Virus record (IMG/VR): IMGVR_UViG_3300043464_001719
Coordinates: 1-23,499 of that record
Length of the DNA stretch: 23,499 bases
From: a virus
Reading direction: 5' to 3' (one strand)
Positions 1 to 7,652 of the stretch are shown here, one piece after another. Position numbers and translations under genes: made by a program. The notes beneath the pieces are model-generated. The model had not been told where the DNA came from, ran no database searches, and saw only the letters and a program-made list of their open reading frames with translations. How positions within the stretch are numbered: the stretch's first letter is position 1; each line of letters begins with the position of its first letter.

Positions 1-2
1 CC

Positions 3-1205
3 GCGCCGCTGAACGCGGGTACAATCAACCCCACTGGATATATTGTTTCAGCCACCGCACCTGGGACAACGTCCGAGGTGCGGCGGTGCTACGCGACCAA
101 CTTACGGCTCGGCGTTATTCAGCAGATTCTTTCCTCACCCGTTTTCGCCATCTATGATGTCTGGGGCGATGGTACTACACCGCAAACCATAGCGACGGCA
201 AACGCCATTTCACGCGGCGGTCGCTGGACCAACCAGCGCGTAGGGCAGGCCGGCAACGCGGGCTCGCACTGGGACGACGCCTATAACTCGACCACAACGG
301 GCCGAATTACCATTTCGGCCAACGAGCCAACGCTGGCATCAGCAGCGCAGTGTTCGGCTACGCTGGGCTTGGGGTCCGGGTTTAACGGCTCAGGCTCGAT
401 TGTTATCTCGCGCCTGGATGACGCGGTGAACTGGACAACCCCACTCAAAATGTATGGCCACACCGCTTTCGCAGGTGGGTGCGCTGTTACAGGAACGGAC
501 TGCCAAAACCTGATTTTTGAATACAAGATTAATACGGGTTCGGGATACGGCGCTTCCTGGGAGTTCCTCGCCAATACCGTGCGCCGTTCAGCAGGCGGGG
601 CCAGCGGGACCAATACGGTCACGGTCAACACGGCAGATCGCACCGCGCTCACGCGCCAGCCCCAGGTGGGCGATTTTGTGCAGTCCAGCCTGTTCAGGCT
701 GCCGGCGGATACGACCATCGCCAATATCGCGGGCGATGTTATTACCTGCTCAAACAACTTCACGGCCAACCTTACGGCAACGGAGTTTGTCACCTTCTCC
801 CCTGTGAACGTGGCGGTGACAGCAGCAAATGGGTATCTACTACAAGTACGCACATACCCGATAATAGCGGCAACAACCCTGTTAACTGCTCTGTCTATGT
901 CTATTCAAACCGATGCAACATCCCAACAGATTCAACATCCTTTACCGGGATCTTTAGTTAACATAACTAATCTTATACCACAAACTCGGGTAAAAGTAAC
1001 ACGAGCAGATACTGGCGGTCTGTTACAACAGGCATCTTGTGGTGGTGGTACGACCCTAAACTTTGATTTTCAATACACCGGGTCTGTAAAAATTGAGGCC
1101 AGAAATGCGAGCAGTATTCCTGCATATAAGCCCTGGATAACCCAAGTATCCATTTCTCCAACTGCAACGACAAACGTTGTCGCCCTACAAGAATCCGATC
1201 AGTAA
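3..1205 (+). CDS. Putative virion structural protein (5' partial)
   Basis: The reading frame is open from the first complete codon at base 3, so the gene starts upstream of the window; a GTG at 78 is only the first in-frame candidate start inside the window. The product is rich in Gly, Ser, Thr, Ala and Asn with no Walker or nuclease motifs, as in beta-rich phage tail, baseplate or fibre proteins. The C-terminal part (PGSLVNITNL, YKPWITQVSI) looks like a small beta-domain ending close to a stop. Two similar-looking structural genes follow 12 and 3 bases apart, so they probably form one late transcription unit. The odd feature is base composition: up to about base 840 codons are GC-rich (gcg, cgc, ggc), afterwards AT-rich, with the frame unbroken. 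I do not recognise the family; 'structural' rests on composition and neighbours. Confidence 0.6.
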   Translation, partial: APLNAGTINPTGYIVSATAPGTTSEVRRCYATNLRLGVIQQILSSPVFAIYDVWGDGTTPQTIATANAISRGGRWTNQRVGQAGNAGSHWDDAYNSTTTGRITISANEPTLASAAQCSATLGLGSGFNGSGSIVISRLDDAVNWTTPLKMYGHTAFAGGCAVTGTDCQNLIFEYKINTGSGYGASWEFLANTVRRSAGGASGTNTVTVNTADRTALTRQPQVGDFVQSSLFRLPADTTIANIAGDVITCSNNFTANLTATEFVTFSPVNVAVTAANGYLLQVRTYPIIAATTLLTALSMSIQTDATSQQIQHPLPGSLVNITNLIPQTRVKVTRADTGGLLQQASCGGGTTLNFDFQYTGSVKIEARNASSIPAYKPWITQVSISPTATTNVVALQESDQ

Positions 1206-1217
1206 AAGAGAACCGCT

Positions 1218-2660
1218 ATGCCTATCGCAACAGACTTTACAATTTCGGCCACTGGCGATATTCGCCGCCAAGCTGGAGCCAGTACGGAGGTTTATACGGT
1301 ACTAGCTCTACATGAGTGGCTACAAGATTTAGCCGATGATGCAGCAGCATCCGGTAATGATTTACTGGACATTTTAGCACCTAACCCATCTAAACTGGAT
1401 GGTCCGCGTGATGGAGCCGTAGCCTCGAGGCTTAACCTATTGACCGATGGTTCGGTGGCATTTAACCTTGATGACACTGCAGCCCAATTTATAAACTTTG
1501 GTTCTATCAAACAGCAGAGTGCTGCTGTACAGTATTCTGGTCTAAAAACCATCGGTGGTATTGTTGCCGCATCTCCAGTTTATGTTGTGCAGAGCGGTTC
1601 TAAACTCACCACATTTTGGTCTAATGGTCACATTCAGATTTTAGTAAAGGTTCGCACAGGTGGTTCTCTAATCGATTCGGGTAACGTTACAGCCTTTTCC
1701 CGAAAATGGGGTCAGTCTTATTCACACTTTGACGTAAACCTTGCGGCTGGTGGTGAATCCAATGCCGCTCTTTCTACGGCACTTGACTCTAACATTGTGC
1801 TATCAGAAGCCAATGCTGCATTACTGTCTAGTAAGGTTACCGTGACATTTGGCGATACAAACCAAGATTTGGGAAATGGAAACGGTTCCAAATTATACAA
1901 AGGTACTATTGCCTTATCTAATTCTTGCACACTACAAGAGGCTTATCAATATTTACAGTATATCACGCGAGAAAATAGCACCGCAACGCTTAACAGTATT
2001 CCAGGATGGCGTTATAGAGTTTTAAACTCTGCCTACACAGAAATTCCATCTGCTCCATTTGGTACTTTCGCAGGGGGAACATTCTTCGTTGCTCAAGGTT
2101 GGTGGTTAACAGGTGTATTGCCAGCAGAAGCCACAAAATATCAGCTAATAGCACATGACGGAACCAGTCAAGTTCCACCTACTATAATCGGAATCACATT
2201 AGGGAATCTTGTAGCCGGAGACCGAGTGTTAGCTGCAAGAGAGAATGGCTCAGGGGGTATCCTCAAGGATGAATATACTCCTGTAGCAGCATCTAGTGGT
2301 GCAACTTCAATTCAAGTAGTTGAATCAATTAAGACTGACACTCCATCTTCCGGAGTAATTCGCATTAAAAATCTACGATACACTTACACATCGTTTAATG
2401 CAGGAACCAAGACCTTCTCTGGCTTATCTCCGGGTCTTGCATCAAACATTGTAACTGCAGATGATGTTTTCGTTCCTTATATTGACAAGGTTTCATCTGG
2501 AACCAGTGAGAGTGTGACTTTCATTTATTCCACAAATTTCACAGTGAGAGTGGATGTGAGAAATGGCTCCGGTGCGACTCCAATTATACCATTCAATACT
2601 CTGCTCTCGGTAACGGCAGCAGGGGGTAGCGTCAATGCCAGCCGTAATAGTGATGTATAA
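1218..2660 (+). CDS. Putative virion structural protein, 480 aa
   Basis: A 480-residue protein beginning MPIATDFTIS, with an AGAGA purine run about 8 bases before the ATG. An N-terminal stretch rich in short helices (HEWLQDLADDAAAS) is followed by a long Gly/Ser/Thr-rich, probably beta-structured body. No signal peptide, membrane segment or catalytic motif is visible. It lies 12 bases after the preceding gene and 3 bases before the next, all on the + strand and just upstream of the capsid assembly genes, which suggests a late virion protein such as a fibre, baseplate or decoration component. Composition is intermediate, less GC-rich than the first 840 bases and less AT-rich than the gp21 intein. 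I cannot assign a family; the structural role is inferred from position and composition. Confidence 0.6.
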   Translation: MPIATDFTISATGDIRRQAGASTEVYTVLALHEWLQDLADDAAASGNDLLDILAPNPSKLDGPRDGAVASRLNLLTDGSVAFNLDDTAAQFINFGSIKQQSAAVQYSGLKTIGGIVAASPVYVVQSGSKLTTFWSNGHIQILVKVRTGGSLIDSGNVTAFSRKWGQSYSHFDVNLAAGGESNAALSTALDSNIVLSEANAALLSSKVTVTFGDTNQDLGNGNGSKLYKGTIALSNSCTLQEAYQYLQYITRENSTATLNSIPGWRYRVLNSAYTEIPSAPFGTFAGGTFFVAQGWWLTGVLPAEATKYQLIAHDGTSQVPPTIIGITLGNLVAGDRVLAARENGSGGILKDEYTPVAASSGATSIQVVESIKTDTPSSGVIRIKNLRYTYTSFNAGTKTFSGLSPGLASNIVTADDVFVPYIDKVSSGTSESVTFIYSTNFTVRVDVRNGSGATPIIPFNTLLSVTAAGGSVNASRNSDV

Positions 2661-2663
2661 GAA

Positions 2664-3188
2664 ATGCCTTTTTATTCGGCCCCGTTTACATTTGATTTTC
2701 AAAATTCGCTTATCAACGTAGATAGCGGCGTCAACGATGTTGACTGCACAACACTTTACACTGCAATAAAATTAGCTCAAGCAAGCGAGGAGGGAATTAT
2801 CTATGAAGGAATCGCAGCAGGAACAGGACTCGTTGAACTCGGGCCAGGGGTTCAAGTCGGTCTCACCGTCGAATTATTGGGGATTTGGCAACTTCGCTTC
2901 ACAACAGGAAACTATATTGCCAGAGTCGCCGGAGGAAACCTCGTTGGAGGACCAGCAGGAGACCCGATCGCTTATAGCCCCGGAGTCCAAGTTCTGCTCA
3001 TTCAATCCGCCGCAAGCACCGTCGTCAATTCCTCTGGTGGCGGAAACGGAGATTGGACAGCCGGAGAAAAATCAGCCATCCGTACAGTCCTCGGAATCCC
3101 CACAAGTGGATCCACACCTTTAACACCATCAGAAGGGGCATTATCAAAAATAAAACAGGACACTTCTTTAATTGTTGGATTACTATAA
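2664..3188 (+). CDS. Putative small virion structural protein, 174 aa
   Basis: The ATG lies 3 bases after the preceding stop, consistent with translational coupling. The N-terminal two thirds (FTFDFQNSLINVDSGVNDVD, then LYTAIKLAQASEEG) resemble a compact domain often seen next to tail or fibre genes in large phages: short beta strands, one helix and a conserved LELGPGVQVGLTVEL/SPGVQVLLIQS-like core. The last ~50 residues are Gly/Ser-rich and end in a short hydrophobic tail (LIVGLL). Its stop codon sits in the loop of a 10-bp inverted repeat that separates this unit from gp21. Role as receptor-binding or baseplate-associated protein is possible but unproven; the call as virion protein comes from gene context. 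Confidence 0.55.
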   Translation: MPFYSAPFTFDFQNSLINVDSGVNDVDCTTLYTAIKLAQASEEGIIYEGIAAGTGLVELGPGVQVGLTVELLGIWQLRFTTGNYIARVAGGNLVGGPAGDPIAYSPGVQVLLIQSAASTVVNSSGGGNGDWTAGEKSAIRTVLGIPTSGSTPLTPSEGALSKIKQDTSLIVGLL

Positions 3189-3200
3189 TCAATCCAACAA
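3172..3200 (+). other. Hairpin between the structural unit and gp21
   Basis: A perfect 10-bp inverted repeat (TTGTTGGATT and AATCCAACAA) with a 9-base loop that contains the stop codon of the preceding gene. No T-run follows, so it is not a classical intrinsic terminator. It could be an RNA processing or stability hairpin, or a weak terminator. A late-promoter-like CTAAATA begins at the very next base. Confidence 0.5.
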
Positions 3201-3207
3201 CTAAATA
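3201..3207 (+). promoter_or_regulatory. Late-promoter-like box CTAAATA before gp21
   Basis: CTAAATA starts 30 bases before the gp21 ATG. T4 late promoters are a single -10-like TATAAATA box read by the phage sigma factor gp55. Near-identical boxes at similar distances precede gp22, the glycosyltransferase and gp3 in this window, which is what makes this one credible. There is no TTGACA at -35. Confidence 0.5.
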
Positions 3208-3230
3208 ATTTATAGTATTAAGCAATTTTA

Positions 3231-4988
3231 ATGAAACTCATTACCGAAGAAGCTCAAGATGTGAAAATGCTTACTGAAAGCGTAAATGGTAAGAAGAAAT
3301 TGTATATTGAAGGAGTTTTCTGTCAGGCCGAAACTAAAAATAGAAATGGAAGAGTTTATCCGATCCAGACTCTTAATAATGCCGTAAATTATTATATTGA
3401 GAACTTTGTTAAGCAAAATAGGGCCGTAGGAGAACTTGGCCATCCCTGTCTAAGCGGTGATGCAAAACTTCTATCGGTTAGTGATGGTTGGAAGCATATT
3501 AAAGATTGTAACAAAAGTGAACGGGTTTATACTCTTAATCCAGAAACAAAGGAAGTAGAAATTCATCCCATTGATGAAGTTGTGATAACACATCATAAGG
3601 GTGTTATGTATAACTTAAAAAATAGAGGAATTAATACAAAAATTACCCCAGACCATCGTTTTCTAATTTACAACTCAAGAAATAAAATTCAATATAAATT
3701 TGTAACAGCTCAAGAAATTTTTGATGACCTAAATGGTGATAACTCATTAGCTAAATGGTTTATTCCTAAGGCTTCTTTGGGAGTAACTAATACTATTTCT
3801 CCAGATGAATATATTATCCCAAACTCTAAAACTATTAAAGTAATAAACGATAAAACCAAAAAATATCTAGATGATTTATCTATTGAATTTAAAACTTTTT
3901 CGGCTTTTATGGGAATTTACTTATCTGAGGGTTGGTGTAAAAAACAAGTAAATGAATCTTACAGTATTGGTGTATGTCAAAATTGTGGCCACAAAGCTGA
4001 TAAAATTTCAGAAATTCTCTATTCTATGACTGGATTAGAATGGCATGAATCAACTTACGATGGTAAAACTATTTGGAACTGCTTTGACAGAAGACTGGGT
4101 GAATATTTATTACAATTTGGTAATTGTTATAATAAATTTATTCCTCGAGATTTTATTTCCTCACTTGATTCCGAAACTGCCAGAATTTTTATTGAATATT
4201 TTGTGTTGGGAGATGGAAGAGGAAAACTTCAAGAGTCTTATAGTAAATGTGATGCCTTCAGCACATCTAAACGACTTATAGATGACATTGCACAAGTGGC
4301 AATTATTGCTGGATTCGGTGTGAGTCTTTACGAAGAGATTTGTAAAGAAGATTATATCTTTGCAGGAAGAATTATTAAAGCAGAAAATAAATCGCCTCTT
4401 TATTTCTGCACATTTTTAACCACACAAGGAGTCTATTTGGATAAAAGATTTATGCAAATGGTGCAAGAAGAGTGGGATGATTCTGTGTATTGCATCCAAG
4501 TGAAAAATACTAATTTTATGGTTGAGCAAAATGGATACAATTATTGGACAGGAAACTGTTCACCGCCCATTAACTATGATAGGGTATCCCATAAGATTAC
4601 ATCTCTCCAAAGAGAAGGTAATAATTTTATAGGAAAGGCTGTAATTGTTAATACCCCAATGGGAAACATCGTAAAAAACCTCCACGAAGAAGGTGTTGTT
4701 TTCGGTGTTTCCTCAAGAGCAGTTGGTTCTTTAAGATCCACAAATGAAGGAGTAAACATCGTAGGCGATGACCTAATGTTCTCAACTGTCGCAGATATTG
4801 TTCACGATCCTTCCTGTACTACTGCATTTGTTAATGGAATTATGGAAGGCAAAGAATGGTACTTTGATGTTACAAAGAAAGAATGGTTACTTGAGAATAC
4901 CAAAAAGACTATCAACAAGTTAGTTCAATCTCGCCAATTAGAAGAAAAGAAATTAGACCTATTCAATCATTTCTTAAATAACATCTGA
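3231..4988 (+). CDS. 21: Prohead core protease gp21, interrupted by an intein
   Basis: This is the T4-type prohead maturation protease, which cleaves scaffold and capsid proteins inside the assembled prohead. The 585-residue precursor is two extein parts around a 370-residue intein. Extein 1 (residues 1-72) ends in AVGELGHP, with the catalytic His71. Extein 2 (443-585) starts CSPPINYDRVSH and carries GVSSRAVG, the catalytic Ser region at 494-495, and an Asp-rich stretch (VADIVHDP) that may hold the third residue. Removing the intein gives 215 residues, close to the 212 of T4 gp21, and restores a continuous ELGHPCSPP...DRVSHKIT reading typical of the family. It is followed by gp22 and gp23 in T4 order. 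The protease should be inactive until splicing, because the insertion separates His from Ser. The call is firm; splicing efficiency is unknown. Confidence 0.93.
   Translation: MKLITEEAQDVKMLTESVNGKKKLYIEGVFCQAETKNRNGRVYPIQTLNNAVNYYIENFVKQNRAVGELGHPCLSGDAKLLSVSDGWKHIKDCNKSERVYTLNPETKEVEIHPIDEVVITHHKGVMYNLKNRGINTKITPDHRFLIYNSRNKIQYKFVTAQEIFDDLNGDNSLAKWFIPKASLGVTNTISPDEYIIPNSKTIKVINDKTKKYLDDLSIEFKTFSAFMGIYLSEGWCKKQVNESYSIGVCQNCGHKADKISEILYSMTGLEWHESTYDGKTIWNCFDRRLGEYLLQFGNCYNKFIPRDFISSLDSETARIFIEYFVLGDGRGKLQESYSKCDAFSTSKRLIDDIAQVAIIAGFGVSLYEEICKEDYIFAGRIIKAENKSPLYFCTFLTTQGVYLDKRFMQMVQEEWDDSVYCIQVKNTNFMVEQNGYNYWTGNCSPPINYDRVSHKITSLQREGNNFIGKAVIVNTPMGNIVKNLHEEGVVFGVSSRAVGSLRSTNEGVNIVGDDLMFSTVADIVHDPSCTTAFVNGIMEGKEWYFDVTKKEWLLENTKKTINKLVQSRQLEEKKLDLFNHFLNNI
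3447..4556 (+). mobile_element. Intein with LAGLIDADG homing endonuclease in gp21
   Basis: The 370-residue insert starts at Cys (precursor residue 73) and ends TGN before Cys443. Intein landmarks, numbered within the insert: Cys1 with CLSGDAKLLS (block A), TPDH at 67-70 (block B, TxxH), two LAGLIDADG-type helices FMGIYLSEG at 154-162 and FIEYFVLGDG at 248-257, VYCIQVKNTNFMV at about 347-359 (block F), and the terminal Asn370 followed by Cys+1 (block G). The endonuclease would cut intein-less gp21 alleles and drive spread of the element. The penultimate residue is Gly rather than the usual His, which normally assists Asn cyclisation; inteins lacking this His are known and some splice. The insert is markedly more AT-rich than the structural genes upstream. 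Confidence 0.92.
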
Positions 4989-5002
4989 AAACAATTACTT
5001 TA

Positions 5003-5009
5003 CTAAATA
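5003..5009 (+). promoter_or_regulatory. Late-promoter-like box CTAAATA before gp22
   Basis: The same CTAAATA as before gp21, within the matching context ACTAAATAA, 37 bases upstream of the gp22 ATG and in the short gap after gp21. It fits a T4 late-type promoter giving extra expression of the abundant scaffold protein. Confidence 0.5.
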
Positions 5010-5039
5010 AACATAGATTACCAATAAAAAGATTTCAAT

Positions 5040-6149
5040 ATGGATGCCAAGAATTCTCAATCAAAAACTGCAGTGAATAGCGGTGCTAAGCCCGCTGAAC
5101 CAATGCAAAAGTTGTCTGGCAATATTCCTCCTGGTCAAACTGTAGGTTGGGAAGACTTGGGCGGTCCCACTCCTGAAAACTATAAGAATGATGATGATTC
5201 TGCAAAGCTTAAGGATCCATCCGCTCGCCTTTCTGCAGTAAAAGATGTAGTCAACCGCAAGGCAAAGTCTGCCGAACCCATGCCCAAGCTGGCATCCGGT
5301 GCAGTTAAAGAATCTCTAGATGATGAAGACGAAGAAGTTCTAGAAGATGAGGAACTAGAGGATGAAGAGCTAGAAAATGAAGATGAAGAAGTAGAAGATG
5401 AGCTAGAAGAAGAAATCTATGTTGAAGACTTCAATGTAGATGAGGATGTAAATGCTCTTATGGAAGGTGAAGAACTTTCTGAAGAGTTCCAAGAAAAGGC
5501 TCGCACCATTTTTGAGGCTGCTCTTAAGACTAGAGCAAATCAACTCAAAGAAGCTCTTGAAGTCAAGTATGAAATCGCTCTTAAGGAAGAAGTAAAAGCA
5601 ATCAAAGAAGAACTTGAAGAAAGAGTAGATGCTTATCTGGATTATGTGTCAGAAGAATGGCTGGAGGAAAACCGTCTTCAAGTGGAGACCGGTATCAAGG
5701 TTAAAGTAACCGAATCTTTCTTAGAAGGTCTTAAGGGACTTTGTGAACAACATTATGTGGAAATGCCTGAAGAAAAGTATGACGTTCTGGAAGGAATGGT
5801 AGAAAAACTAGATGAAATGGAAGAAAAACTCAACGAGCAAATTGAAAAGAATGTTCGTCTAAACCAAAGACTCTCTGAGTCGGTTGCAGATAGAATTCTT
5901 GATGATGTTTCTGAAGGATTAGCCGTCACTCAGAAGGAGAAGCTCGCCACACTTGCTGAAAGTGTTGAGTTTGAAGGTGAACAAACTTATAGGAATAAGT
6001 TGGAAACTCTTAGGGAATCTTATTTCCCAACTCATAGAGCAACCAGGAGCACAGTAACCGATCTGTCAGAAGCCTACGAATATCAAGAGCCAGTCTCTAA
6101 TTCTATGGAAGGCTATCTTAAGGTGGCTAATATGTTCTCCAAAATCTGA
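5040..6149 (+). CDS. 22: Prohead scaffolding core protein gp22
   Basis: A 369-residue, extremely acidic and helical protein between gp21 and gp23, the position of the T4 internal scaffold gp22. It forms the core around which the capsid assembles and is degraded by gp21. The N-terminal ~95 residues are Pro/Ser/Lys-rich and contain a repeated phrase (KPAEPMQKLSG near 17-27, KSAEPMPKLASG near 76-87). Residues ~90-130 are almost entirely Glu/Asp. From ~145 to ~300 there is long heptad-like helix (EEKLNEQIEKN). The C-terminus ends in the short conserved tail LKVANMFSKI. Many potential gp21 sites of the (L/I)-x-E type are present. The N-terminal acidic part may do the work of separate T4 small core proteins (67, 68), which are not seen here; that is inference. 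Confidence 0.85.
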   Translation: MDAKNSQSKTAVNSGAKPAEPMQKLSGNIPPGQTVGWEDLGGPTPENYKNDDDSAKLKDPSARLSAVKDVVNRKAKSAEPMPKLASGAVKESLDDEDEEVLEDEELEDEELENEDEEVEDELEEEIYVEDFNVDEDVNALMEGEELSEEFQEKARTIFEAALKTRANQLKEALEVKYEIALKEEVKAIKEELEERVDAYLDYVSEEWLEENRLQVETGIKVKVTESFLEGLKGLCEQHYVEMPEEKYDVLEGMVEKLDEMEEKLNEQIEKNVRLNQRLSESVADRILDDVSEGLAVTQKEKLATLAESVEFEGEQTYRNKLETLRESYFPTHRATRSTVTDLSEAYEYQEPVSNSMEGYLKVANMFSKI

Positions 6150-6194
6150 TTTTAATATTACTCAAATTCAAAACTACAAAAAGGTAAAAATCAA

Positions 6195-7604
6195 ATGCAA
6201 ATGTTGAATCAAGAACAATTGCTAGAAAAGTGGGCTCCTCTGCTTAACTATGACGGTCTAGATCCTATCAAGGATTCTCACCGCAAAAAGGTTACTGCTC
6301 AACTTCTAGAAAATCAAGAAATTTCTCTCCGCGAAGATCAAAGCTTTTCAAATGGTACTCTATTTGAAACAACCTACGGTAATGCCGCTGGTGCTACTGG
6401 TGGTTTTAGTGGTAGTGCTAATGCAGCCGGCCCTGTTGCCGGTTTTGACCCTGTACTTATCTCACTGATTCGTCGGTCAATGCCTAATCTGGTCGCATAT
6501 GATCTAGCTGGCGTTCAACCGATGACCGGTCCTACCGGCCTAATCTTTGCAATGCGCTCACGCTATAAGGATCAATTCGGCACCGAAACATTCTACAACG
6601 AAGTAGATACCACTTTCTCTGGCCAAGATAGCGGCTTCAATGTTAATGCCGGGTTTACCAATGCTGCAGTTGGTATGGGTACAACCAATAGCAACAATGC
6701 TGGCTTTAACCCTGGCCTGTTGAATCCCGTTGGTACTGCATCTTCTACCGCCTATCAAGTCGGTCAAGGTATGCGTACTGGTGATGCAGAAGCCCTTGGT
6801 TATGCTGCTGGCGACCAATTCAACGAAATGAGCTTCTCCATTGAGAAGGTTCTTGTTGAGGCCAAGAGCCGTGCCCTGAAGGCCGAATATACTCTTGAAC
6901 TTGCTCAAGATCTTAAGGCCATTCACGGTGCTAGTGCCGAAGCTGAACTTGCCAACATTCTCTCTACTGAAATTCTAACTGAAATCAACCGCGAAGTTAT
7001 TCGTACAATCTATAAGGTTGCCGAACAGGGTGCTGCCGTAAATGTTGCTACTCCTGGTATCTTTGACCTTGATGTTGATTCCAATGGTCGTTGGTCTGTT
7101 GAGAAGTTCAAAGGTCTTCTGTTCCAAATTGAGCGCGATGCCAATGCTATTGATCAACGTACTCGTCGCGGAAAGGGTAATGTTATCATGTGCTCTGCCG
7201 ACGTAGCCTCTGCGCTTACTATGGCTGGTGTACTTGACTATACTCCCGCTCTTAATGCTAACCTTAATGTTGATGATACCGGTAATACCTTTGCTGGTGT
7301 TCTTATGGGTAAATGGCGTGTTTATATTGATCCCTATTCTGCTAACGTTAGCGCCGATCAATATTATGTGGTAGGTTATAAGGGATCCAGTCCATTTGAC
7401 GCTGGCTTGTTCTATGCGCCATATGTGCCTCTACAAATGGTTCGTGCCGTAGGTCAGGACACATTTACTCCTCGTATCGGGTTTAAGACTCGCTACGGTT
7501 TGGTTGCTAATCCCTTCGCTGAAGGTACTGAACAAGGTCTAGGTAGACTACAGATTAACTCCAATCGTTACTACCGCCGCGTCCGCGTGGCCAACTTAAT
7601 GTGA
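6195..7604 (+). CDS. 23: Major capsid protein gp23
   Basis: The 469-residue major head protein (521 in T4). Conserved signatures include WAPLLNYDGLDPIKDS near the N-terminus, LLENQE, FDPVLISLIRRSMPNLVAYD, GVQPMTGPTGLIFAMRSRY and the C-terminal FTPRIGFKTRYGLVANPFAEG, all typical of the T4/cyanophage gp23 family. The N-terminal ~55 residues are the expected propeptide; LFETT near residue 56 matches the gp21 cleavage pattern and a Gly/Ala-rich linker follows. A purine-rich AAAAAGG lies about 10 bases before the ATG. Codon use is less AT-rich than its neighbours, as often seen for very highly expressed capsid genes. A strong terminator closes the unit. Spacing to gp22 is 45 bases, without a clear late box of the kind seen before gp21. 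Confidence 0.96.
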   Translation: MQMLNQEQLLEKWAPLLNYDGLDPIKDSHRKKVTAQLLENQEISLREDQSFSNGTLFETTYGNAAGATGGFSGSANAAGPVAGFDPVLISLIRRSMPNLVAYDLAGVQPMTGPTGLIFAMRSRYKDQFGTETFYNEVDTTFSGQDSGFNVNAGFTNAAVGMGTTNSNNAGFNPGLLNPVGTASSTAYQVGQGMRTGDAEALGYAAGDQFNEMSFSIEKVLVEAKSRALKAEYTLELAQDLKAIHGASAEAELANILSTEILTEINREVIRTIYKVAEQGAAVNVATPGIFDLDVDSNGRWSVEKFKGLLFQIERDANAIDQRTRRGKGNVIMCSADVASALTMAGVLDYTPALNANLNVDDTGNTFAGVLMGKWRVYIDPYSANVSADQYYVVGYKGSSPFDAGLFYAPYVPLQMVRAVGQDTFTPRIGFKTRYGLVANPFAEGTEQGLGRLQINSNRYYRRVRVANLM

Positions 7605-7625
7605 GCAAACGCTGACATTTATCCT

Positions 7626-7652
7626 AAGAGGGTCATCAGGACCCTCTTTTTT
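7626..7652 (+). terminator. Intrinsic terminator after gp23
   Basis: A 9-bp perfect stem (AAGAGGGTC / GACCCTCTT) with a 5-base loop ATCAG, followed by a run of six T (7647-7652), 22 bases after the gp23 stop. It ends the head transcription unit. The T-run overlaps the end of the oppositely oriented endonuclease gene, whose restored stop codon is at 7651-7653. Confidence 0.9.

Noticed and set aside
281-853. 190-codon open frame on the - strand
   Set aside because: It lies wholly inside the GC-rich part of the + strand structural gene; long antisense frames are expected in GC-rich coding sequence, and it has no protein-like motif.
2803-3123. 106-codon + strand frame overlapping the 174-residue gene
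   Set aside because: Gln/Ser/Glu-rich shadow in the alternative frame of a better-supported gene with tight spacing to its neighbour.
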